Assembly (NCBI GenBank): GCA_034440455.1
Contig: JAWXCB010000113.1
Span: 1-64,000, forward strand
Direction: 5' to 3'
Length of the DNA: 64,000 nucleotides
From: JAWXCB01 sp034440455
Lineage (GTDB): Bacteria; Bacteroidota; Bacteroidia; Chitinophagales; CAIOSU01
Part shown: piece after piece, positions 28,101 through 35,028 of the stretch
Position numbering within the stretch: the stretch's first letter is position 1
Layout of the letters: every line of letters begins with the position of its first letter
Notes under the pieces: model-generated
Seen by the model: the letters and a program-made list of their open reading frames with translations, nothing else
Told to the model about the DNA's origin: nothing
Database searches by the model: none
Position numbers and translations under genes: made by a program

Positions 28101-30942
28101 TTTATGCGTGGATGGAAATTGCGTTTTTCCGCCCATTATATGCAATGACAACAATCCCTGCACAAATGATAATTGCGTAAACGGGCAATGTATTTTCACC
28201 CCGAAAAATTGCAGCGATAATAATCTCTGCACAAATGATTTCTGCGACTTCTTTGGCGTGTGTCAGAATCTGCCTATCAATTGCGCAGATACAAATCCGT
28301 GTACTGATGATTATTGCGATGTCGGCATTTGCAAGCACGACCAGAAAGTTTGTAATGACAACAATCTCTGCACGAATGATTTTTGCTCACAGGGTCAATG
28401 TATTTTCAATCCAATTAGCTGCAACGACAATAATCCCTGCACGGATGATGTGTGCGTTGTCGGTCAGTGTCAAAATACACCGAAAGATTGTAACGATAAT
28501 AACCCGTGTACGATTGATGTTTGTGTGAATGGCGTTTGCAGGAACACGCAGATTAATTGTAATGATGGCAACAGTTGCACTACTGATTTTTGTCAGGGTG
28601 GTCAGTGCTTTAATGAAGCTGTTGTTTGTGATGATAATAATCCTTGCACCAATGATGCATGCACAAACGGTCAGTGCAACTATAATCCGATTAACTGCAA
28701 TGACGGTGACCCCTGCACCGATGATGTTTGTGTAAATGGAATTTGCTTCAGCACATCAGTGAATTGCGATGACAATAATTTATGTACGTTGGATACTTGC
28801 TATGGAGGTGAATGTCAAAACTTCCAGATTATTTGCAACGATCAGGATGTTTGTACGAACGATGCGTGTGTGGATGGTATTTGTGAATTCATTCCAAGAA
28901 ATTGCACTGATGGAAATCTCTGCACCACTGATTTCTGTGTGAATGGGCAATGTTTCCATCAAGCGGTGAATTGCAATGACAGCAATCCTTGCACCGCTGA
29001 TTTCTGCCACCAAAGCGATGGACTGTGCCGCAACAATCCGATTAATTGTAGCGACAATGATTTATGTACCGATGATTTCTGTGTGAATGGTCAATGCCAG
29101 CATCAGCCAATCAATTGCAGCGATGGTGAACCCTGCACCTATGATGTGTGCGTGGATGGCATTTGTTCTTTCGTGTCTATTAATTGTGAGGATGAAAACC
29201 CCTGCACGAATGATGCGTGTGTGAACGGTCAGTGTTCAAACATTCCGCTTGATTGCAGCGATAGCGACCCGTGTACTTTTGATGTATGCATTGACGGACA
29301 GTGTCAGAACAACCGCATTATTTGTAACGACAATAATTTTTGCACAACGGATGAATGTGTAAACGGACAATGCATCTACACTCCGCTGAATTGCAACGAT
29401 AACAACATCTGCACGACAGATGCGTGTGTAAATGGTCTGTGCCAAAATACCTCGCTGAATTGTAATGATAATAATCTCTGCACAGCAGATGAATGTGTAA
29501 ACGGACAGTGCGTAAACACTCCGTTGAATTGCAACGACAACGACCTCTGCACAGTGGATGTATGCGTGAACGGTCAATGTCAAAACAACGCGATTAACTG
29601 CGCTGACAATGACCTGTGTACGTTTGATTTCTGTGTTAACGGTCAATGTGAGCATTCAGAAAATCCCAACTGCTGCGATAACAGCAACGTAAGCGTTGTT
29701 ATCACAGAGCAGGAAATGCCGTGGTGTCAGGCAAGCGATGTGCAGCTTACTGCCCTGTCAGCTACTGCCGTTTCTTACTCGTGGTCAACGAGTGAAACAT
29801 CTGCATCAATCGAAGGCGCACCGGGCGTTTCTTATTCAGTAACTGTGTATGATGCAAATGGATGCGAAGCCAGCGCAACGCATACGGTGACAGGCAGCGT
29901 AAATCTGCTTTCTTCTTATGTGATTCTCACCAAGATTCGTGTGCAGCTTACGAAGAATACTGTGTTCAGCGGTGGCTTGGCTGTAACCGAACCTAACTTC
30001 ACAGCCGAGTTGAACAGCAATACGCTCGTAACTGCGCCCGGCACATTCGTGCATGCAGATAAAATCGAAGTGAACACAGGAAGCGCTGTATCCGTGCAAA
30101 TTCCTAATCCGGCTGTTGTTGCATTCCCAGCATTTGAATACAATCCGAATTGCTCTTCAGCATCAAGCAACGTAACTGTTCCCGATAACGGAATAATAAC
30201 GCTTAACGGCTCGGTGTACAAGAACATTATGATTGGCAAAAACTGCACCGTCACGTTCACGCGGGAAAATATCTACGCGCTGAACATCTATGTGAAAGAT
30301 AATTCTACCATTAAATTTGCCGATTGTACTCGCGTCAGAATTTGCAAGAAGTTAGACTTGGGTAAGAAAGTCATCTTCAATCCTGATACATCAGAAGTGA
30401 TAGTGTTTGCTAAAGACGGAATTGATGTGGATGGCGGCAGCAAAGTGATTGCCGACCTTTACACCATCAGCGGAAGACTGAAGGTTGACAAGGCGACAGC
30501 GAGCGCACCGACTATTATGATGGGATTATTTGTGGCAAACAACCTGCATGCAAATGAATATACGTACTGGTATATCAACCCTGATTGCGACAGCGATTGC
30601 AGGCTTACGGTGGCGGTTCCTGCTGCAAAACTGGATGCGCCAGTAAATGAAGAGGAAGAGTTGAGTATGAATCCGGCAGAGGTAGCGCAGGTGAAAGCAT
30701 ATCCGAATCCGTTTGCCAACGTGCTGAACATTGAATTCAGTTTGCCCGAAAAATCACGCGCTACGCTTGAAGTCTATAGCATATCTGGTCAGCGCATCAG
30801 CGTGTTGTTTGAAGGAACAGCCGATGCAAACGCCCTGTATCAATTCCAATACTACCCCGATAAGGCGGCTTCAGGCATGGTGATTTATCGTCTGCAAACT
30901 GAAACCGGAACTTACTTCGGCAAGGCGGTGATGGTGCGGTAA
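16177..30942 (+). CDS. Giant T9SS-exported protein with about 170 Cys/Asp-rich CTDC-like repeats
   Basis: A 4921-aa secreted protein, probably a surface fibre or matrix component; function unknown. Domains in order: an unusually long N-terminal extension before the signal helix (hydrophobic core about residues 38-52, ending VNAQ); a proprotein-convertase P-domain (about 60-195, WVSDLDVWLQSPAGT and LSGTWTLYVRD); three CTDC-like units; three degenerate 90-aa repeats with SW..SLG and W..L motifs (about 270-535); the main array (about 541-4492) of units like CNDNNSCTTDSCVNGVC; a PKD/SprB-like module; a beta-rich segment (about 4575-4800); and a T9SS type A tail (about 4838-4921, YPNPFANVLNIEF to GKAVMVR). 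The repeats resemble Pfam Dicty_CTDC. There is no protease domain despite the P-domain. With four Cys per unit it should carry several hundred disulfides. ATG 16177 or 16189 could start it. Confidence 0.9.
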   Translation: MKGIMFRYFPARTFSTWKGYVKSETDSVCCSNILKIKVQLFFVLFFSLLFYAECVNAQTPTCNGTNVSIPDASGAISSSITFPTSQGVLTDLNVRVFIYHTWVSDLDVWLQSPAGTTVYLFSGSCGSADQIETEFDDEGSPISTICTPGGFTLPFNSLSAFDGQGLSGTWTLYVRDFFTMDVGTLNGWCLVPTFECTASNQCNDGNACTIDYCSSVFTCVSAPRACSDENPCTADNCSNGTCLNPINVICNDNNPCTNDWCSGGTCTNECTLDINNLVVTGNTVVGCNDGTISARINFATCSSPWNALLRYGTNSIQASWASSLGTSVVWTNLPARTYNIQAANDAGCTESINNINISAGVPCSIAHANVTPRAESVAGCNDGGLNYGVNSVTCKGEWFSNLYVGVNTLVKSWNHSLGSQVNHNQLAPGNYRIVTTDNGSCTTTTPLIIPGGPPCSLQINNAQMQVLGCDEGKVTADIAAFTCGNVWIAYLYDSLFENFTQTWDNTQGLGINWSGISVAEYHIVVTDNANCSDTVRIAVTCDDGNPCTTDNCIPGGCEYVPKCNDGNPCTENLCSGGVCTFPPIICNDNNICTIDRCVNGVCVFQPRNCADANPCTEDICVNGQCLHPPKVCNDNNACTNDACVAGNCVFNPTCVFNDGNPCTDDYCVNRQCIHVVKNCDDQNLCTTDFCDATGTCVNQPLCVLDDGDPCTDDFCTNGQCLHFPRICDDNYSCTTEECVNGICVSTALCVEDDNNVCTIDTCISGQCFNTPLDCNDNLTCTRDLCQNGVCQNIPVCNLSDGNPCTDDFCVNAVCLYIPKECDDNNSCTTDGCADGDCVFTPTCVLDDGDPCTVDNCINAQCEHLPAPCDDANTCTNDICDGNGGCTFEPICIVDDGDPCTEDFCVSGTCLHIPPDCDDGFSCTNDVCDSTGACVSVPICILDDDDPCTIDNCVNGSCIHEPVSCDDSYSCTNDICDSTGACVNVVICEVDDNDPCTADNCINGACIHTPRDCDDSDVCTTDGCDANGDCFYTPACVVDDGDACTDDFCINGVCLNVPIECNDNDVCTADSCSNGICINEPLCPDDGDACTADDCVNGTCIYLAQICNDNNSCTADSCENGVCEFTPTCAVDDGNACTVDNCINGQCLNTLIVCNDNYSCTSDTCINGTCAFTPLCVLDDNDACTDDRCVNGACLHTQINCDDNDPCTTDLCNNGTCINTPLCTADSDLCTTDYCVGGQCFSDSLDCNDNVGCTVDACMNGLCVNETVCDDGDLCTNDGCVNGNCVYTQILCNDNFSCTNDFCLNGICVFDPICVFDDANPCTLDECVNGTCIHTSLDSLCNDGNSCTNDFCENGLCVNEPQCELDDNDACTDDVCVNGACEHLLINCLDNNPCTSDLCVNGICSNPPTCPDDGDACTDDYCLGGQCFNDPLNCDDGNSCTSDVCVNGTCVSTENCVVDDGNSCTTDYCLNGQCYNDPILCDDNELCTEDFCDAATCFHRPVCQLDDGDTCTTDLCENGVCFHVNTCGCLLNEDCNDGNLCTLDECIDSLCVYEPDTVCADDGNLCTDDYCLNGECVHPQKICNDNYSCTSDFCDVGTGNCDTSPICAVNDNDACTEDFCIDGACIHVDAICNDLLSCTADTCIDGNCQFTAICDPVDGDACTDDFCTNGICFNVDIDCDDGSACTIDLCENGVCDYTDVCPLDDGNACTDDFCVNGQCFNEPRVCVDNILCTKDTCINGVCTFNPLCENDDADACTTDTCISGTCYNLPIDCNDSDVCTNDQCEVGVCVYTLVCDPDDGDDCTTDFCLGGNCYNEDIICDDQSLCTTDSCINGECVFDPVCQVDDGNPCTEDFCVQGTCTHIPIGCNDNDLCTDDVCVNGICDNLPVCDSDDGDSCTTDFCVNGICFNEPVVCNDTNDCTVDSCINGICEFTLLCNPDDGDLCTTDFCLAGVCYNEPLCCNDNDLCTIDSCNNGVCVTAPVCNPDDGDGCTDDFCLGGVCYNEPVACDDLNSCTTDTCENGSCVFTPLCDPDDGNRCTTDYCLNGQCFNEPIACNDNNTCTTDSCVNGVCVFEPACELDDNDACTDDFCVNGECFNILLTCNDNNSCTTDSCVNGGCEYTPVCTLDDGDACTEDLCVNGACIHILITCNDNFSCTRDTCENGVCVFVPICNVDDGDLCTADACVNGQCINTPVNCNDNDLCTRDSCSNGICVYTPACVVDDGDACTDDFCQGGLCFSEPIDCNDADLCTTDSCSNGICINQPLDCDDNDGCTTDICLGGQCLYDPVVCADVDLCTTDTCFNNICNFLPVCDPNDNDPCTEDICFNGVCFNEPVVCDDNFSCTADSCLNGVCSFTPVCIFDDGDACTIDTCVNGECLHLDVTCDDDYACTDDVCVDGECVFNELCVLDDGDLCTNDFCNAGECLHLQKNCTDNDLCTNDSCEAGICVFTPACVLDDGDLCTNDYCLGGLCINEQIQCNDGFLCTQDTCQNGICIFPPVVCEDFIPCTENICLNGNCIFNLIPGCTDPCDTLDCNDNVLCTVDSCFNGECYNTAIICDDGVLCTDDYCFNGVCVFSPKICDDGSTCTRDGCVDGVCIFTAICDPNDNNPCTIDQCINGQCFNQPIVCNDGSTCTSDACDNGLCVYTPLCVVEDSDPCTNDFCTNGQCIHIPIVCNDNYSCTQDVCQNGTCVYNVLCVEDDGDACTIDLCLNGQCFHNPVVCNDADLCTTDSCGNGICIYEPVNCDDNDACTNDRCVSGQCVYIPILCNDGYSCTDDACVNGSCEFDSLCVLDDGDACTIDQCLSGQCFHNQIICNDNNLCTTDSCINGACVYEPVVCDDGDGCTDDFCISGQCVSTARICNDNYSCTADTCENGVCEFDSLCTLNDGNACTLDNCIGGQCYHEPLVCNDNNLCTTDSCENGICVFEQMVCDDADACTNNACANGQCIFIPQVCNDNYSCTNDRCENGVCIFDSLCAVDDGDICTIDNCIDGQCYNEPLVCNDNDFCTTDTCISGLCSFLAVCNLDDGDTCTVDFCENGNCYRQQSCGCTDSSDCDDGSLCTTDACVDNACAYTPVECADDGDLCTDDFCLEGICVSEMKNCNDANSCTTDSCADGICINNPVCEVDDGDACTDDFCAAGQCLHVDKDCNDNDLCTDDACDNGICVYEGVCDADGDACTTDGCLGGQCIYTDVVCDDTSSCTTDSCVDGNCVFIPICEVNDSDACTDDFCIAGQCVNVAKDCNDSDLCTDDSCVDGICLNQSICATDGDACTEDNCINGQCFYSPLNCDDASSCTIDSCENGICVNAPICVQDDGIACTDDYCINATCVNIPKDCNDSDLCTTDSCDNGICVNAPVCVDDNNACTLDNCIAGQCFYDALVCDDGSTCTTDSCADGNCIYTPICEVDDNDPCTNDFCIQGQCIYQPIICNDGDLCTADVCDNGTCSYPSACVIDDGNPCTTDYCQDGECFHEPIICNDNYSCTDDVCRNGICEFDSLCVFDDGNACTDDYCISGACVHVAKDCNDSDLCTADACVNGLCVNTTLACEDGVLCTNDTCINGVCFYIPIPGCVDPCEILNCDDGNPCSVDDCVNGACINSIIVCNDNNLCTNDNCVNAICQYVPLDCDDGNPCSIDSCVNGSCVNTPIICDDNNLCTNDNCVGGICQYVSVDCDDSDPCTIDACADGICSHTPIICNDNSPCTSDMCDRGICIYIPVPCDDSDPCTNDACVNGQCIFQVKNCSDGNACTIDVCDVNGNCTNTLIDCADTDPCTDDFCQIGVCQNPPKFCSDGNTCTSDACVNGLCVFTPCNDNDVCTDDFCINGQCIFQVKNCSDGNACTIDVCNVNGNCTNTLMNCDDSDPCTNDFCQLGICKYTPKFCSDGNLCTTDACVNGLCIYTPVVCNDNNACTNDICINGQCQFRPKNCTDSNPCTNDVCVEGVCVFTPLNCTDNDACTNDVCVAGLCRNTPKNCFDSNLCTQDLCVDGNCVFPPIICNDNNPCTNDNCVNGQCIFTPKNCSDNNLCTNDFCDFFGVCQNLPINCADTNPCTDDYCDVGICKHDQKVCNDNNLCTNDFCSQGQCIFNPISCNDNNPCTDDVCVVGQCQNTPKDCNDNNPCTIDVCVNGVCRNTQINCNDGNSCTTDFCQGGQCFNEAVVCDDNNPCTNDACTNGQCNYNPINCNDGDPCTDDVCVNGICFSTSVNCDDNNLCTLDTCYGGECQNFQIICNDQDVCTNDACVDGICEFIPRNCTDGNLCTTDFCVNGQCFHQAVNCNDSNPCTADFCHQSDGLCRNNPINCSDNDLCTDDFCVNGQCQHQPINCSDGEPCTYDVCVDGICSFVSINCEDENPCTNDACVNGQCSNIPLDCSDSDPCTFDVCIDGQCQNNRIICNDNNFCTTDECVNGQCIYTPLNCNDNNICTTDACVNGLCQNTSLNCNDNNLCTADECVNGQCVNTPLNCNDNDLCTVDVCVNGQCQNNAINCADNDLCTFDFCVNGQCEHSENPNCCDNSNVSVVITEQEMPWCQASDVQLTALSATAVSYSWSTSETSASIEGAPGVSYSVTVYDANGCEASATHTVTGSVNLLSSYVILTKIRVQLTKNTVFSGGLAVTEPNFTAELNSNTLVTAPGTFVHADKIEVNTGSAVSVQIPNPAVVAFPAFEYNPNCSSASSNVTVPDNGIITLNGSVYKNIMIGKNCTVTFTRENIYALNIYVKDNSTIKFADCTRVRICKKLDLGKKVIFNPDTSEVIVFAKDGIDVDGGSKVIADLYTISGRLKVDKATASAPTIMMGLFVANNLHANEYTYWYINPDCDSDCRLTVAVPAAKLDAPVNEEEELSMNPAEVAQVKAYPNPFANVLNIEFSLPEKSRATLEVYSISGQRISVLFEGTADANALYQFQYYPDKAASGMVIYRLQTETGTYFGKAVMVR
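17797..29650 (+). repeat. Array of about 168 CTDC-like repeat units in five blocks
   Basis: Each unit has four Cys: C-x5/x7-C-x4-C-x4-C. For most of the array a long unit (about 25 aa, CxxDDGDxCTxDxC) alternates with a short one (about 22 aa, CNDNxxCTxDxC), giving a super-period near 47 aa or 141 bp. Four insertions break it: CGC-type at residues 1526 and 3044 (nt 20752, 25306) and IPGC-DPC-type at residues 2523 and 3566 (nt 23743, 26872). My hand count of units between breaks is 42, 42, 22, 22 and 40. After the last break only short 22-23-aa units occur. Recurrent DNA words such as GATGATGGCGATGCCTGCAC show fairly recent copying. Confidence 0.9.
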
Positions 30943-31065
30943 AAATCTGGTCGTTAAATAATTCTTGAAAAAAGAAAACAGTCGCGCTACCTTATGGCGT
31001 GTGCATTTATTATGTGCAACTCTCTGAATAGAGTAGGAGGGAATTACCCGAATGTCGGTAATCGT

Positions 31066-31073
31066 TAAATTTG
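31066..31073 (+). promoter_or_regulatory. Candidate -7 element of pckA
   Basis: TAAATTTG matches the Bacteroidota consensus TAnnTTTG exactly and lies 32 bp before the pckA ATG. No convincing TTG -33 element is seen at the usual distance upstream. Confidence 0.4.
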
Positions 31074-31105
31074 CTGACACATTTTTTTAACCAAAACCAT
31101 CGTAA

Positions 31106-32716
31106 ATGGAAATCTACGGAATCAAGGGTAACGTGCCCGGCTTGGAAGCAAACCTGAAAAACCTTCAAAAAATATATTGGAATCTGACTCCTGCTGAATT
31201 GATTGAACATTCGGTGCAAAAAGGGATGGGCGTTTTCAATGATACGGGCGCTTTTGCTGTTGATACGGGCGAATTTACCGGGCGGTCTCCGAAAGATAAA
31301 TTCACGGTGAAAGATGCGGTCACTGAAAATGCAGTTGACTGGAACGGGTTTAACCAGCCTTTCCCTTCTAATAAGTTTGAACTGCTGTTGCAAGATATGC
31401 AGCAATATACCGCAGGAAAAGAATTGTATGTGCGCGATGCGTATGTGTGCGCTGACCCGAAATATCGTATGAACGTGCGCGTGATTACTGAATTTCCATG
31501 GTCGAATATGTTCGCTTCCAATATGTTCTTGAGACCTGCTGCACAGGAACTCCCTAACATCAAACCCGAATGGACGGTGTTTTGCATTCCTTCTTTCCGC
31601 GCGGATGCAAAAAAGCACGGCACGCGCCAGCACAATTTTTCTATTATAGATTTCTCAAAGAAAATTGCTTTGATAGGCGGCAGCGCTTATACAGGTGAAA
31701 TTAAAAAAGGAATATTCACGGTGCTCAATTTTGTGTTGCCGCATGAAAAAGGCGTGCTTCCGATGCATTGCTCTGCCAACATTGGCAAGAATGGCGATAC
31801 CGCATTATTCTTCGGATTGTCAGGCACGGGTAAAACAACGCTCTCTGCCGATGCAAACAGAGGCTTGATTGGCGATGATGAGCACGGCTGGTCTGATACG
31901 GGCGTGTTCAACTTTGAAGGCGGCTGCTACGCAAAGTGTATTGACCTCACGAAAGAAAAAGAGCCTGAAATTTTTGAGGCTATCAAGTTTGGCGCATTGC
32001 TGGAAAACATTCGTTTCCAAAAGAATACGCGCTCCGTTGATTACGCAGACAAAAGCGTAACTGAAAACACGCGCGTTTCTTATCCGCTCAATCACATTTC
32101 AAATGCAGTAGAGCCTTCCGTTGGCGGCATTCCTAAAAATATTTTCTTCCTAACCGCTGATGCCTTCGGAGTGCTTCCTCCAATATCAAAACTCACCACT
32201 GGACAGGCGATGTTCCATTTTATTTCTGGCTACACTGCGAAAGTTGCAGGCACGGAAGCGGGCATCACAAAACCGACAACAACTTTTTCTGCTTGCTTTG
32301 GCGCTCCGTTTTTACCGCTACATCCCGCAAAATATGCAGAGATGTTGGGTAAAAGAATGAAAGAAACCAATGCGCATGTATGGCTCATCAACACTGGCTG
32401 GACGGGTGGTCCCTACGGAGTGGGTTCGCGTATGAAACTCGCATACACACGCGCCATGATTACTGCCGCATTAAACGGTGAACTGAATAATGTTGAATTT
32501 GAAACGCATCCTGTGTTTAGATTGCAAATGCCGAAAACCTGTCCGAACGTGCCTGCGAATGTGCTGAACCCGCGCGAAACATGGGCAGACAAAGAGGCAT
32601 ACGACCAAAAGGCAAGTGAACTGGCAGATGAATTCAACCGCAACTTTGAAAAGTATGCATCACAGGCAAGCGATGATATTTTGAAGGCTGCTCCAAAGTC
32701 GTCAGCGAAAGTTTAA
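31106..32716 (+). CDS. pckA: Phosphoenolpyruvate carboxykinase (ATP)
   Basis: Cytosolic enzyme converting oxaloacetate and ATP to phosphoenolpyruvate, CO2 and ADP, the first committed step of gluconeogenesis. The 536-aa length is typical of the ATP-dependent family. Diagnostic features are FTGRSPKDKF near residue 52, the P-loop GLSGTGKTTLSAD (from residue 237), and the metal/nucleotide segment LIGDDEHGWSDTGVFNFEGG after it. The C-terminal TGWTGGPYGVGSRM is also typical. It is monocistronic: the giant gene ends 163 bp upstream and the next genes are on the other strand. A TAAATTTG -7 motif precedes it. No missing active-site residue was noticed. Confidence 0.97.
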   Translation: MEIYGIKGNVPGLEANLKNLQKIYWNLTPAELIEHSVQKGMGVFNDTGAFAVDTGEFTGRSPKDKFTVKDAVTENAVDWNGFNQPFPSNKFELLLQDMQQYTAGKELYVRDAYVCADPKYRMNVRVITEFPWSNMFASNMFLRPAAQELPNIKPEWTVFCIPSFRADAKKHGTRQHNFSIIDFSKKIALIGGSAYTGEIKKGIFTVLNFVLPHEKGVLPMHCSANIGKNGDTALFFGLSGTGKTTLSADANRGLIGDDEHGWSDTGVFNFEGGCYAKCIDLTKEKEPEIFEAIKFGALLENIRFQKNTRSVDYADKSVTENTRVSYPLNHISNAVEPSVGGIPKNIFFLTADAFGVLPPISKLTTGQAMFHFISGYTAKVAGTEAGITKPTTTFSACFGAPFLPLHPAKYAEMLGKRMKETNAHVWLINTGWTGGPYGVGSRMKLAYTRAMITAALNGELNNVEFETHPVFRLQMPKTCPNVPANVLNPRETWADKEAYDQKASELADEFNRNFEKYASQASDDILKAAPKSSAKV

Positions 32717-32752
32717 TCTTTTTACTTCAACGCGACCGAAATCCAATTTTGG

Positions 32753-32908
32753 TTATTTTTCTTTATTCAGAATCACCAATGCTGCAATTACGCCCGGAAC
32801 CCAACCGCACAATGTGAGAATGAATACAAGGACTATCGAGCCGCAGCCTTTGTCATAAACCGCCAAAGGAGGAAACAGAATGGATAGAATGACTCTGAAG
32901 ATGCTCAT
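32753..32908 (-). CDS. YqaE/Pmp3 family membrane microprotein
   Basis: A 51-aa protein with two hydrophobic segments: IFRVILSILFPPLAVYDKG and SIVLVFILTLCGWVPGVIAALVIL, joined by the GCG turn. The P-P-L-A-V motif, the LxGWxPGxIAA motif and the short charged tail are the signature of the Pmp3/YqaE (PF01679) family. Such small membrane proteins are linked in yeast and plants to membrane potential and salt stress; the bacterial role is uncertain. It lies between the convergent pckA and the T9SS gene; ATG 32908 is the only good start. Confidence 0.85.
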   Translation of the reverse strand: MSIFRVILSILFPPLAVYDKGCGSIVLVFILTLCGWVPGVIAALVILNKEK

Positions 32909-32915
32909 CTGAATC

Positions 32916-34832
32916 CTATCGCGCTAAAAGAATCTTGCGCCTGAGTTCAGCATCGCCAACTTTCAACGTGATGAAATAAACACCTTCAGGTTTTTCGGAA
33001 AGGTCGAATGTGATGCGTGAATTTTCAACCGGCAATTCAAGCAGTTGTTTTCCAATCAAATCACTCACAATAACTGTTGATTTGCCAACCACTTGTTCGT
33101 TTAATTGAATTACTAATGAACCCTTGGTCGGGTTTGGAAAAACTGAAAATTCAGATTCGTGAATCAGCGCAACGCTTGAAATTGTGGTATCAACCATTAC
33201 TGAATCGCAGAAGGCGCTTTGCCCGGCTTCGTTAATAGCGGTGATGCACACATAGTAAGTTCCGGGAGCAGCATACGTATGCACCACCGGATTGCTTGAT
33301 GAATTGCTGCCATCGCCAAACACCCAATACAAACTATCAGCGTCTGTTGAAGTGCTGGAGAAAGTAACCACCAACTCATTTTTGCCCGTAGTAAATCCGG
33401 CAACAGGAGGAAGTTTTTCTCCCACTGTTACATCATCAATTGAAAGGGCAAACGCATCGGGGTCGCTGTAGCAATGAAAGCCGATGTAATATGTGCCGCT
33501 TGACGAAACATCAAAGAGAATCGCATGTTCTTCATAAAAATCGTTGGACACTTCGCCCAAATTTTCCAATACGGTAGTCATGCTTGCCACATCGGGACTT
33601 GTGCCGATAGCAACTTTCAATTTTTCGGGATACACAGTGCCGCCTGCATTTCCCACTTTGTAATAAAATTTCAATTCATATTGTGTGCCAGCGGTGTAAT
33701 CAAGGCAGGTGGAAAAAAGCCAGTCATCACCGGGCGTTGTTGCATCTTCATTATATTGATACACAAAGAAAATATCACCAGTGTTTGCAGTACCTGATGC
33801 AGGAAACCACGACACGCCATCGCTATTCTCATCTTCCACCGACCAGCCGAGAATTTCACCAACTGTTTCATAGCTGCTTGTGTAAGGAGTTGCTAAATCA
33901 GTGGACTCAACATTTATAACCGTTGAAACGCCATCAATCGTGTCATTTGATAAATCGCCATCTGCGGTTGCGTTTACATAAGCGCTGAATTCATAAACTG
34001 CTCCTATCGCAGAGAGGTCAGCGCCTTGCGTGAATGTGTACGTGTAGTTTGCGCCCGGAGCAACTGTGGCTGAAACAGTTTCGGTAACAGTAACAGGATT
34101 ATTTCCATCATCTGAAATATAAGTAACATCAAAATTGGTAAGAGGCGCGCCTCCGTAATTTTCAATCGTAATAGAAACACTTTCCGCATTGCCGAGCTGA
34201 CATCCCGTTTGCGACACCTGAATCGAAACAGCTTTTGCATCAACAGTGAAAGGATTGCGCACCATGATGTCATCAACTTTCAACAGGAACATATCGTTGG
34301 AAGTATTTCTGAAAGCGAAATACACGTCCTGATTTGTATATCCTTCGGCAGCGAGGTCAACTGTGCGCGTTATCCAATCGGGATTTTCCCCGTTGGTATT
34401 GAACAAAGCAAAATTGGAGAGGAAACTTGCCCGTGCTGTATCCGTTGTTGAAATGCGCATCTGGTAGCCATCGGGGAAATCAGCATCTTGCGCTTTTGCC
34501 CTCCAGCTTAAAATGCTTTGCGAATCAATGTGAATGAGCGGTGTAATCATCCAATCGTCCGATGCGCCTACGGGATTATACCAAGAGGTGCTCACAGCAA
34601 TCGTGTCGGTGTTGTCCTCTAAATCTGCCCTGCGCACCCAGGCATCATTCACGTATGCAACTCCTGAATCGGGTGTGCGTCCATCCTGATTTACAAGCGT
34701 AAAATCATTAAAACTGTTCTTGTCTTGAAAATCTTCAAGAAAAATAATCTGCGCCTTTAGCGGAGCAATACCGCACAGAAACAAAACAGCAACAAATAAT
34801 GAGCTGTAGATTTTTTTAGCAGGAAATGACAT
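32916..34832 (-). CDS. T9SS-exported protein with two choice-of-anchor-J-like domains and a PKD domain
   Basis: A secreted 638-aa protein, probably a cell-surface binding protein; substrate unknown. From ATG 34832 a signal peptide ends LKAQ. Two choice-of-anchor J modules follow (first with LEDFQD and SDDWMITPL; second with YTSSYE, GDDWLFSTCLDYTAGTQYEL and a FALSIDDVTVGE end), separated by a CARDB-like linker. A PKD domain (YWVFGDGSNSSSNPVVHTY) precedes the T9SS type A tail (FSVFPNPTKGSLVIQL to RRKILLAR). The frame is open 64 codons further upstream, but that extension has no signal sequence, so the internal ATG is preferred. It starts 8 bp after the YqaE gene's start codon position and shares its strand. 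Confidence 0.88.
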   Translation of the reverse strand: MSFPAKKIYSSLFVAVLFLCGIAPLKAQIIFLEDFQDKNSFNDFTLVNQDGRTPDSGVAYVNDAWVRRADLEDNTDTIAVSTSWYNPVGASDDWMITPLIHIDSQSILSWRAKAQDADFPDGYQMRISTTDTARASFLSNFALFNTNGENPDWITRTVDLAAEGYTNQDVYFAFRNTSNDMFLLKVDDIMVRNPFTVDAKAVSIQVSQTGCQLGNAESVSITIENYGGAPLTNFDVTYISDDGNNPVTVTETVSATVAPGANYTYTFTQGADLSAIGAVYEFSAYVNATADGDLSNDTIDGVSTVINVESTDLATPYTSSYETVGEILGWSVEDENSDGVSWFPASGTANTGDIFFVYQYNEDATTPGDDWLFSTCLDYTAGTQYELKFYYKVGNAGGTVYPEKLKVAIGTSPDVASMTTVLENLGEVSNDFYEEHAILFDVSSSGTYYIGFHCYSDPDAFALSIDDVTVGEKLPPVAGFTTGKNELVVTFSSTSTDADSLYWVFGDGSNSSSNPVVHTYAAPGTYYVCITAINEAGQSAFCDSVMVDTTISSVALIHESEFSVFPNPTKGSLVIQLNEQVVGKSTVIVSDLIGKQLLELPVENSRITFDLSEKPEGVYFITLKVGDAELRRKILLAR

Positions 34833-35028
34833 GAGATTTGGGTTTTCGGTGATGAAAATGGAAATACCTTTCATCAGCCAAGATAGGGATTTTTGGAAAG
34901 CCGTTGTGTGTACGGGAAAAAAATATGCCTCCTCGTTGGTTGCGGAGTTCAACGCAAACTGGAATTGCCTGTTCTTAGATTCTTTTGATGAGTAGGGGAT
35001 GCCGGAACGAGTTCGGCAAAACAAGAAC

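Noticed and set aside
32916..35024. Longer form of the choice-of-anchor-J protein starting at 35024
   Set aside because: The 64 additional residues precede a proper signal peptide beginning at ATG 34832 and would bury it.
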